Source: Bacteroidota bacterium (lineage in GTDB: Bacteria; Bacteroidota; Ignavibacteria; UBA10030). From it: a stretch of DNA of 9,090 nucleotides. The stretch spans positions 1 to 9,090 of the forward strand of contig JALONE010000017.1 of NCBI GenBank assembly GCA_025455125.1, written 5' to 3'. How positions within the stretch are numbered: the first letter of the stretch is position 1; each line of letters begins with the position of its first letter. The notes under the pieces were generated by a model. The model did not search any database. It was given only the letters and a program-made list of their open reading frames with translations, and had not been told where the DNA came from. Of this stretch, positions 1 to 6,272 are shown piece after piece. The translations under genes and the position numbers were made by a program.

Positions 1-594
1 CTTGAGGCGATCGCACAAGCGTACCGCGAGGAGATCGCCGCAGAAGAGGCTGCCGAAAAGGCCGCTCGAGAAGAGGCCGAAGAGCCGGCCATTCCTTCTC
101 CGAGCGAAGTACGGCCTGCGCAATCGCTCACTGCCGCCACTCCCCCGCCGATCCGCGGCAGCCGAACGGTCACCACGCCTCCAAAACGGAAAGCCTCGTC
201 GTTGGGATTCGTCGTCATCATTGACGACAACATCGAATTGCTGGAAGAATTTTCCGCGATGCTTGAGGAGTGCGAGTACGCGGTCGCTGCGTACGCGAGA
301 ACAGACGATGCCTACGAATTCATGAAGGAGAACTACGCCGACCTTATCATCTGCGACGTGCATCTGGAAACGTCGTCCTTCGGCGGGTTCACGTTCTACG
401 AGCGCATCCGGGAATTGGAGCATTTGCGCGACGTTCCCTTCCTCTTCCTGAGCGGCATGACCGATTCGCGTCTCGTCTTGGCGGGAAAGGAGCTCGGTGC
501 GGATGATTATCTCACGAAGCCCATCGATCCCGAGGAATTGCTCGCCGTTGTCCGCGGGAAGCTGCGTCGATATCGTCAGATCCGAAAGAAGTAG
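1..594 (+). CDS. Response regulator with C-terminal receiver domain (5' partial)
   Basis: The frame is open from base 1 to the TAG at 592-594, giving 197 visible codons; the true start lies upstream. Seen: residues 1-29 are Glu/Ala-rich and probably helical or coiled. Residues 30-67 are rich in Pro, Thr and Ser and look like a flexible linker. Residues 70-197 form a complete CheY-like receiver. It has the acidic pair D75-D76 in IIDDN, the phospho-acceptor D119 in IICDVHLE (codon 355-357), the switch serine S151 in FLSG, and K173 in DDYLTKP. By family knowledge it should accept phosphate from a histidine kinase onto D119. No histidine kinase and no output domain are visible, so the output must lie N-terminal and outside the window, or the protein acts through protein contacts. 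The TTG at 202 would give a receiver-only protein, but the in-frame upstream sequence argues against that start. The next gene begins 27 nt downstream. Confidence 0.88.
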   Translation, partial: LEAIAQAYREEIAAEEAAEKAAREEAEEPAIPSPSEVRPAQSLTAATPPPIRGSRTVTTPPKRKASSLGFVVIIDDNIELLEEFSAMLEECEYAVAAYARTDDAYEFMKENYADLIICDVHLETSSFGGFTFYERIRELEHLRDVPFLFLSGMTDSRLVLAGKELGADDYLTKPIDPEELLAVVRGKLRRYRQIRKK

Positions 595-621
595 GGACAC
601 CCGGACATCCGCCTGCACACC

Positions 622-1545
622 ATGACCTCCACCCTTGACGTCCGTCAGATCTCGGTGGAGTACCTCTCCCAGGGGCAACCATCCCCGATCCTCCACGATG
701 TGAGTTGTACGCTGCCACAAGCGCAGCGTACCGCGGTGATCGGCGAAAGCGGAAGAGGGAAGTCGACATTTGCGTTCGCGATCACGGGGCTTTTGCACCG
801 CTCCCCCTCGATCCGAGTCACCGGCGAATCACTCTTTCAAAGACAGAATCTTCTCGCGCTCGACGTCGATTCTCTGCGCGGGCTTCGCCGCAAGGAGATC
901 CGGTATGTGTTTCAAGAGCCGTCGGAATCGTTCAATCCGTTGCTGCGCCTGGGAACGTCGATTCGCGCATCGCTGTGTGATGGGTGGGACACCGAGCGGA
1001 TCTGTTCACTGCTGGAACGCGTGGGATTGGCGGAACCGCTTCGCGTGCTCCGGTCGTATCCGCATGAACTCAGCATCGGAATGCTGCAGCGCGCCGCCAT
1101 CGCGGTCGCCGTCGCGCCCGAACCGAGTTTGCTCATCGCCGACGAACCGACAAGCGCGCTCGATGAACCGCTGAAGTGGCAGATCCTCGATCTGCTCGAA
1201 GACCTGCGGAGTTCCATGCAATGCACCTCACTGGTGGTGTCGCACGACCCGATGCTTCTCAACGAATCAGTGGATCAGGTAATCGTGTTCTTCGCGGGGC
1301 GCATCGTAGAGATCAATCCGAACCGACCGCTCCGAGCGGAGGCGCTTCATCCATACACGCGCATGCTTGCCGGTGTTGACGCACGGTCCCGGCTTCATCC
1401 CCCTGCACCCGTTGGTTGCGCATTCCATCCACGGTGTCCGCTTGCAAAGGACCGGTGCCGGACCGAACTTCCGGACCTCGAGCAAACATCAAATGGAACA
1501 TGGGTTCGATGCTTCTATTGGAAGTCGACAACATCCGGGTCATAA
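622..1545 (+). CDS. Peptide/nickel-type ABC transporter ATPase, OppD/DppD-like
   Basis: A 307-residue cytoplasmic ATPase, slightly shorter than typical OppD/DppD (about 320-335). Seen: Walker A GESGRGKST at 41-49, Q-loop Q98 in YVFQEP, signature LSIGMLQR at 150-157, Walker B LLIADE at 170-175, D-loop SALD, and H-loop H208 in VSHDP. The C-terminal oligopeptide-transporter extension is present (GCAFHPRCP near 265-273), with cysteines 266, 272, 279 and 297 spaced CX5CX6CX17C. In characterised DppD/OppD homologues such cysteines bind a [4Fe-4S] cluster; binding here is inferred. It should pair with the second ATPase to energise uptake. Odd: the usual second-position Gly of the LSGG signature is Ile. 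The ATG at 622 places the first beta strand normally, and no Shine-Dalgarno is evident. The 3' end overlaps the next gene by 37 nt. The substrate is unknown; dipeptide, oligopeptide or nickel would all fit the family. Confidence 0.93.
   Translation: MTSTLDVRQISVEYLSQGQPSPILHDVSCTLPQAQRTAVIGESGRGKSTFAFAITGLLHRSPSIRVTGESLFQRQNLLALDVDSLRGLRRKEIRYVFQEPSESFNPLLRLGTSIRASLCDGWDTERICSLLERVGLAEPLRVLRSYPHELSIGMLQRAAIAVAVAPEPSLLIADEPTSALDEPLKWQILDLLEDLRSSMQCTSLVVSHDPMLLNESVDQVIVFFAGRIVEINPNRPLRAEALHPYTRMLAGVDARSRLHPPAPVGCAFHPRCPLAKDRCRTELPDLEQTSNGTWVRCFYWKSTTSGS
1509..1545 (+). other. 37-nt overlap between the two ABC ATPase genes
   Basis: The OppF-like ATG (1509-1511) lies 37 nt before the end of the OppD-like gene, in another frame. 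The codon for C297 of the OppD-like protein, TGC at 1510-1512, shares two bases with this ATG, so the last cysteine of the four-Cys motif and the downstream start constrain each other. Only a weak GGAA (1495-1498) lies upstream of this ATG. Overlaps like this usually mean coupled translation. Confidence 0.7.
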
Positions 1546-2282
1546 CGGAAGATTCCGGCGTCCTGCTTCGCCGGCATCCGCCACGGGTCATCCTTGAAGA
1601 CGTTTCCCTGACGTTGAACGCCGGGGAATCGCTTGCGTTGCTCGGCGAGAGCGGCGGCGGAAAAACAACTCTGGCGCGGTGCATCGCAGGGCTGCATGTT
1701 CCATCACAGGGTGTCATTCGCCTCGAGGGAAAAGAGGTCGCAGAGTGGAGAGGCGCTCTCCCCGTTCAGATGTTGTTCCAGAACCACACGGCATCTCTCG
1801 ACCCGATGATGTCCGTTGCTGAAATCCTCCAGGAGGGCTTCGAAGCATCGGGAGCACCGGCGTCCGGAGAGGCTCTGGCAGTGTCCCTCGCGGAGGTTGG
1901 CCTTGGCGAAGGCATGCTTGATCGGTTCCCAGGACAACTGAGCGGCGGCGAACGTCAGCGAGTCGCTCTGGCGCGCGTCCTTGCGGCACGGCCGAAACTC
2001 GTGATCGCGGATGAACCGACGAGTGCGCTTGACCGTTTGAACGCCGACAGTCTGCTCGCGTTGTTGCATGCATTGACGACTGAACGCCGCGTCGCGTTGT
2101 TGCATGTGACTCATGATCTCTCCGCCGCGGCGCGAACGTGCCGACGAGCGGTCGTCATTCAGGGGGGACGGGTCGTAGATGAGGGGGATTGGAAGACATT
2201 GCGCACATCCGCAGCCCATCCCGCGACTCGCATGCTGATGGCCGCAGCGATGCGGAGCGGCGAGATCGCGTCAACAATCTGA
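1509..2282 (+). CDS. Peptide/nickel-type ABC transporter ATPase, OppF/DppF-like
   Basis: A 257-residue second ATPase of the importer. Seen: Walker A GESGGGKT at 46-53, Q-loop Q91 in LFQNHTASLDP, a fully canonical signature LSGGERQR at 144-151, Walker B LVIADE at 164-169, SALD D-loop, and H-loop H202 in VTHD. The frame stays open upstream with ATGs at 1416 and 1500. I chose ATG 1509 because it puts the first strand (LLLEVDNIRV) where the family has it, and the upstream residues do not resemble an ABC N-terminus. The start lies inside the preceding gene, suggesting translational coupling. Odd: it ends near residue 257, so the C-terminal extension with conserved HPR/cysteines of the OppD-like partner is missing, and it is shorter than classic OppF (about 330). 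Its intact signature may complement the altered one in the partner if the two form a heterodimer (inference). Confidence 0.92.
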   Translation: MLLLEVDNIRVITEDSGVLLRRHPPRVILEDVSLTLNAGESLALLGESGGGKTTLARCIAGLHVPSQGVIRLEGKEVAEWRGALPVQMLFQNHTASLDPMMSVAEILQEGFEASGAPASGEALAVSLAEVGLGEGMLDRFPGQLSGGERQRVALARVLAARPKLVIADEPTSALDRLNADSLLALLHALTTERRVALLHVTHDLSAAARTCRRAVVIQGGRVVDEGDWKTLRTSAAHPATRMLMAAAMRSGEIASTI

Positions 2283-2285
2283 AGG
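2281..2285 (+). promoter_or_regulatory. Weak Shine-Dalgarno (GAAGG) for the GTG start at 2292
   Basis: GAAGG ends 6 nt before GTG 2292 and overlaps the stop codon of the preceding ATPase gene (2280-2282). Its AAGG part can pair with the 16S tail. It supports the GTG start over ATG 2322, which would remove the positively charged start of the signal peptide. Confidence 0.5.
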
Positions 2286-2291
2286 TCGATC

Positions 2292-4001
2292 GTGCTTCGA
2301 TTCATCTCCCAAAGAACACTGATGGCTGCCAGTCTCCTCCTGGTCTTTGCCGGGCTCGTTGGTCTGCTGCCATCCTGTTCCCACCGTTCTGAAGGTCCGG
2401 TCTGGACCAATCCCACCGTCGTGGTCGGGATCTCCTCGCCGGTGAATGCATTCAACCCCATCTTCGCTCCGGATGCCACGACGGCCGAGATCAATGAGTT
2501 GCTCTATCCGATGCTCGTCAGTTCGACATTCGATACGGTCTCCGGCACGCTGGTCTACGCACCAGCACTCGCGCGGTCATGGGAGAAGGGCCGTGGTGGA
2601 CGGGACATCGTGTTTCATCTGCGGAGCGACGCACGATGGGCGGACGGCAAGCCCGTGCGTGCATCGGATGTCCAATTCACGTTTGAGTTGTATGCCGACC
2701 CCGAGGTCGGGAGCCGCTGGCAGGATGTGATGGAGAACCTTGAGCGAGAACGGGATGGCTCGCTCGTGGTGAAACGAGCTGTGGTGGTACGGAACGACTC
2801 GACCGTGGTCTTCCGCTTCAAGCGGGTCTACGCAAGTCAGTTGTTCGACGCGGGTGTACCGATCCTGCCGGCGCACATTTTTTCGCGCATCCCCAAACCC
2901 GACCTTGAGACACATCCTGTCAACCAGCAGCCGATGGCCGCGGGCCCATTCGTCGTTGCGCCGCAATCGACCTCGCAGGAGATCATCCTAGTCCCCAACC
3001 AAACCTCGTCGCTCCCGTATCCCGCGCGGCTCGAACGCCTAGTGTTCCGAACCGTTCCCGAGTACCGCACGCGGGTGCTGCAGCTGCGTTCCGGCGAGAT
3101 CGACATGATGTCCGCACTTGAACTGGACGATATCCGGGCGATCCAGCGGGACAATCCGCAGATCCAGATTCTCACGCTTCCCCCTCGCCGCCTGCATTTC
3201 GTGGGGTGGAACACCATCGAACCGATCTCCTGGACGGGAGAAGGGTTGAAGACGCTCCGGCCCCATCCATTGTTTGGATCGGCAAAGGTGCGTCGAGCCT
3301 TGACAATGGCGATCAACCGGACGGACATCGCACGGTCTCTGCTCGGGCCGTTCGCCCTCCCCGCGGTCGGTCCGGTCGCCCCGATCTTCTCGTGGGCACA
3401 GAATGAAGCGCTTCGCCCGGTTCCGTACGATCCCCGGGCGGCCGCGGCATTGCTGGAGGCCGAAGGCTGGAAAGACCGCGACGGGGATGGCATCCTCGAC
3501 AAAGATGGAAAGCCATTCGCGTTCGTCCTTCGCGTGCAAAGCGGCGTCACCTTGTGGGCGGACATTGCAACGGTCATCCAGCAGCAGTTGCGCGCGGTCA
3601 AGATCGAAGCGATCATCCAACAGGCCGAGCGACCGGTGTTCTGGTCCGACCTGATCAACAAGAAGTACGATGCATGGGTGGCCGGATTCGAAGTTCCGCT
3701 CGAGGTTCGTCTCGACGACATGTGGCATTCCGATCTCGAGACGCATCCGCTCAATATCGCATCGTACCGAAACCCCGAAGTGGACAAGCTTCTTCAGCGC
3801 GTGCGGTCTGTCACAAACCAGCCGCTTGCCGCGCGTGACCTGAAAGCCATCCAATCGATCCTCGCCGCCGATCAGCCGTTCACGTTCCTGTTCTGGGAGC
3901 GGGGACGAATTGCCGTGAACCGTCGAGTTGCCAATGTGCATGCGAACGTGATGGCTATGACAAGCGACGCCTGGGACTGGCAGGTCATCCCCGGCCGGTA
4001 G
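2292..4001 (+). CDS. Extracellular solute-binding lipoprotein, family 5 (OppA/DppA-like)
   Basis: A 569-residue binding protein of the peptide/nickel family; usual length is about 500-600. Seen: a lipoprotein signal peptide with basic residues R3 and R8, a hydrophobic stretch at about 10-26, and a lipobox-like LPSC with C29 as the lipidation site. The mature part has family-typical segments: HLRSDARWADGKPV near 109-122, ASDVQFTFE near 124-132, LPAHIF near 192-197, VRRALTMAINR near 333-343, and YDPRAAAALLEAEGW near 379-393. A DxDxDG loop at 395-400 resembles the calcium-loop-like insert seen in some homologues. It should sit lipid-anchored outside the cytoplasmic membrane and deliver ligand to the two permeases encoded downstream. 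The GTG start is chosen because it supplies the basic n-region; ATG 2322 would not. It begins 9 nt after the ATPase gene. The ligand cannot be read from sequence. Confidence 0.92.
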   Translation: MLRFISQRTLMAASLLLVFAGLVGLLPSCSHRSEGPVWTNPTVVVGISSPVNAFNPIFAPDATTAEINELLYPMLVSSTFDTVSGTLVYAPALARSWEKGRGGRDIVFHLRSDARWADGKPVRASDVQFTFELYADPEVGSRWQDVMENLERERDGSLVVKRAVVVRNDSTVVFRFKRVYASQLFDAGVPILPAHIFSRIPKPDLETHPVNQQPMAAGPFVVAPQSTSQEIILVPNQTSSLPYPARLERLVFRTVPEYRTRVLQLRSGEIDMMSALELDDIRAIQRDNPQIQILTLPPRRLHFVGWNTIEPISWTGEGLKTLRPHPLFGSAKVRRALTMAINRTDIARSLLGPFALPAVGPVAPIFSWAQNEALRPVPYDPRAAAALLEAEGWKDRDGDGILDKDGKPFAFVLRVQSGVTLWADIATVIQQQLRAVKIEAIIQQAERPVFWSDLINKKYDAWVAGFEVPLEVRLDDMWHSDLETHPLNIASYRNPEVDKLLQRVRSVTNQPLAARDLKAIQSILAADQPFTFLFWERGRIAVNRRVANVHANVMAMTSDAWDWQVIPGR

Positions 4002-4019
4002 CCGCCGCCGAGAGACGCC

Positions 4020-5024
4020 ATGATCTCCTCCCGCACATATGCGGCACAGCGAAGACCGATCCTCCTCGCGTTGCTTCTGCGCCTCGCGGCCGCCGTCCCG
4101 GTCCTGGTCGGCATGGTCATTGCCGTCTTCTTCATCGCGCACATTCTCCCGGGGGACCCCTTCGCGCACTATGTCAGTCCGACGCTCCCTGCTGCCGTCG
4201 CCGAACAGGCTCGCCGCGCCTTCGGTCTCGACCAGCCGCTTGGGATGCAATTCCTCACCTGGGTCCGTCATGTCCTCGTTTGGGATTTCGGGGTTTCCTA
4301 CACGACGCACCAGAGCGTGCTTTCCATGATCTCGCAAGCCCTTCCGGTCTCTCTCATTCTCGGATCTTCCGCATTCATCGTTCAGGTGTTCCTTGCGCTC
4401 ACCATGGCGCTCGTATCCGTTCATCGTCCGGGCGGCCGTCTGGACCGTTTGCTCTCCGCCGGAGGGATGGTCTTGTATGCAACTCCCTCCTATTTCTTTG
4501 GGATCCTTCTGCTCGCGGTCTTCTCGTTTTGGCTGGGGATCTTACCGTCAGGGCACTGGCAATCGGTGGATGCTTCCGCGCTTCCGCCGCTCGTGCTCTT
4601 CTGGGATCGGGCGGTTCATCTTGTTCTTCCTGTTGCCGCGATCGCGATCCCGCGTGCCGCGGCCTTCGCGCGATATCTGCGGTCGTCTCTGCTCCGCACG
4701 CTCGAGCGTCCCTTCATTCTTGCCGCCCGCAGCCAGGGCCTTTCGGAACGCTCCGTCATTTGGAACCATGCCCTCCCCAATGCACTCATGTCCGCGATCT
4801 CACTCGGCGGGCTTGAACTTGGCACGCTGCTGACCGGCACGCTGGTGACCGAGACACTCTTCGCCTTTCCGGGAATGGGAAGGCTCACCGTCGCGGCAGT
4901 GTTGTCGCGCGACTATCCGCTTCTCGTCGGATGCACGATCGTCTCCGGATGTCTGGTGATCGTTGCCAATAGCATCGCAGATGTTCTCCACGCTGCGCTC
5001 GATCCGAGGGTGCGAACAGAATGA
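4020..5024 (+). CDS. Peptide/nickel-type ABC permease, OppB/DppB-like
   Basis: A 334-residue inner-membrane permease, close to the family norm (about 305-340). Seen: an N-terminal membrane segment at about 17-42 followed by the hallmark HILPGDPF at 41-48. Further hydrophobic segments lie near 105-135, 144-172, 188-212, 256-276 and 300-325. The cytoplasmic EAA-type loop is LAARSQGL then HALPN at about 234-254, the contact site for the ATPases. FAFPGMGRL at 281-289 and the C-terminal ALDPR at 326-330 are both typical. It should form half of the translocation channel with the next gene's product. ATG 4020 lies 18 nt after the binding-protein gene. GAGAGA at 4010-4015 could be a poor ribosome site. 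Its TGA overlaps the next ATG (ATGA at 5021-5024), consistent with coupled, roughly equal synthesis of the two permeases. Confidence 0.93.
   Translation: MISSRTYAAQRRPILLALLLRLAAAVPVLVGMVIAVFFIAHILPGDPFAHYVSPTLPAAVAEQARRAFGLDQPLGMQFLTWVRHVLVWDFGVSYTTHQSVLSMISQALPVSLILGSSAFIVQVFLALTMALVSVHRPGGRLDRLLSAGGMVLYATPSYFFGILLLAVFSFWLGILPSGHWQSVDASALPPLVLFWDRAVHLVLPVAAIAIPRAAAFARYLRSSLLRTLERPFILAARSQGLSERSVIWNHALPNALMSAISLGGLELGTLLTGTLVTETLFAFPGMGRLTVAAVLSRDYPLLVGCTIVSGCLVIVANSIADVLHAALDPRVRTE
5021..5024 (+). other. ATGA stop/start overlap between the two permease genes
   Basis: The TGA (5022-5024) of the OppB-like gene overlaps the ATG (5021-5023) of the OppC-like gene. This is a classic arrangement for translational re-initiation and the main argument for the long OppC-like start. 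Confidence 0.75.
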
Positions 5025-6265
5025 CAACGGCACAATCCCGACGCCGTTTCCCATGGTCGCGCGTTCTCGCGCTGGCGGCACTCGGTTCTCTCATCGCCAT
5101 TCGATGGGAACGGTTCTCCGACACGCTCGCATCGATGGCATTGACGGTGGGCGTCGTGTTCACAGGCTCGCACGAGACACCGGGGTTGTGGCGTTGGGAA
5201 CACACGCAGTTCTGGCTCGCCACGATCACCCTGATCGTCCTTCTCTGGCTGCTCGCACGTCCGATCTATTTCCCGCGTCGTCCTTCGACATCAGGTTCCG
5301 CTTCGATGCGTTCCATTCGGCTCGCCTTCATCTCCGCCGCTAATGCACGCGCAGCGTTGGTCCTGTGTGTCATGGGATCGGTCGGACTGCTTGCGCCGCT
5401 GCTCGCGCCCAACAACCCATTGGAACAGGGAGATCTCTCCTCGAACAGACTTCGCCCGCCGGCGTCCTCCGGTTGGTATCAGCGCGGGGACTCGGACGTC
5501 GGAGTCGAGACCGCCGACATGGTCGCTCAGCTCCAGCGCGTGAACCTCAGACTCGCGCGATTCGAAGCCACGGGTGACCCCGAACACGCGGGTCGAACGG
5601 AGCATTTGTTCCTCTTGGGAAGTGATGCAGTCGGCCGCGATGTCCTCAGCCGTGCAATCATCGGAACACGCACATCGCTCGCCATCGGCATCGTTGCAGC
5701 ATTCGGCGCGTTGTTGCTCGGGACTATCGCCGGACTTGGCGCATCGCTCGGCACGACCGTCGTCAATCGCGCCGTCACATGGACGACAGACGTCTTCCTC
5801 TCCATTCCATCGATCTTTCTCGTCGTTGCGCTTGCTTTCTTCGTCGGCGGATCGCTCTGGGGATTGATCGCCGTCCTTGTGCTCTCGGGATGGATGCGCA
5901 CGGCGCGCATCGTGCGAGGAGAGATGCTCCATCTTCGTGAACAGGAGTTCATACAGGCCGCTCGCCTGCTCGGCGTCTCCCGCATCCGTTTGGTTCAGCG
6001 CCACTTTCTCCCGAACCTCGTGCCGGTGCTCGCCACCTCAACCGTTCTGCTGATCAGCGAGATGCTCCTGGCCGAGGCCGCCCTCGGTTTTCTGGGATTC
6101 GGCGTGCAGCCCCCTCTGCCCAGTTGGGGGAATATGTTGGGTGAGGCGATCACTCATCTCGAGCGATCCTGGTGGATCGCCGCGGCACCAGGAACATGTT
6201 TGACCATCTTTGTCCTCGCGCTCCATCACACCGCGGAACGCAGCGAAGCCGGCACTCGTTTCTGA
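5021..6265 (+). CDS. Peptide/nickel-type ABC permease, OppC/DppC-like, with N-terminal extension
   Basis: A 414-residue permease, about 100 longer than usual (about 280-310). Seen: the conventional part begins near M96, with the first family membrane segment at about 110-128 ending in APLLAPNNP. The hallmark LLGSDAVGRDVLSR is at 198-211, membrane segments lie around 218-245 and 258-290, the EAA-type loop QAARLLGV/HFLPN is at 312-332, and EAALGFLGFGVQPPLPSWG is at 352-370. Odd: residues 1-95 form an extra stretch with hydrophobic segments near 15-28, 35-48 and 63-82. A further insertion of about 30 residues lies between APLLAP and LLGSD. The end (AERSEAGTRF) lacks the usual ALDPR. An ATG at 5306 (M96) would give a family-sized protein, but ATG 5021 is favoured by the 4-nt overlap with the upstream stop and continuous coding-like sequence. 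It pairs with the OppB-like permease. No frameshift is evident at the 3' end. Confidence 0.9.
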   Translation: MTTAQSRRRFPWSRVLALAALGSLIAIRWERFSDTLASMALTVGVVFTGSHETPGLWRWEHTQFWLATITLIVLLWLLARPIYFPRRPSTSGSASMRSIRLAFISAANARAALVLCVMGSVGLLAPLLAPNNPLEQGDLSSNRLRPPASSGWYQRGDSDVGVETADMVAQLQRVNLRLARFEATGDPEHAGRTEHLFLLGSDAVGRDVLSRAIIGTRTSLAIGIVAAFGALLLGTIAGLGASLGTTVVNRAVTWTTDVFLSIPSIFLVVALAFFVGGSLWGLIAVLVLSGWMRTARIVRGEMLHLREQEFIQAARLLGVSRIRLVQRHFLPNLVPVLATSTVLLISEMLLAEAALGFLGFGVQPPLPSWGNMLGEAITHLERSWWIAAAPGTCLTIFVLALHHTAERSEAGTRF

Positions 6266-6272
6266 GCACACG

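Noticed and set aside
595..621. Promoter or operator between the response regulator and the first ATPase gene
   Set aside because: Only 27 nt are available and no recognisable -10/-35 pair or inverted repeat is present.
3991..3998. Palindrome CCGGCCGG before the binding-protein stop codon as a terminator
   Set aside because: It is short, has no loop or T-run, lies inside coding sequence, and is followed 18 nt after the stop by the next gene.
3039..4424. Long antisense frame (461 codons) opposite the binding-protein and permease genes
   Set aside because: Its translation is dominated by Arg, Asp, Glu and Gly without family motifs. It is fully covered by two well-supported sense genes, a normal by-product of GC-rich codon usage.
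6200..6265. Possible frameshift at the 3' end of the OppC-like permease because the ALDPR ending is missing
   Set aside because: The other frames do not restore a better family C-terminus. The zero-frame ending has the right length and is followed 7 nt later by the next gene.
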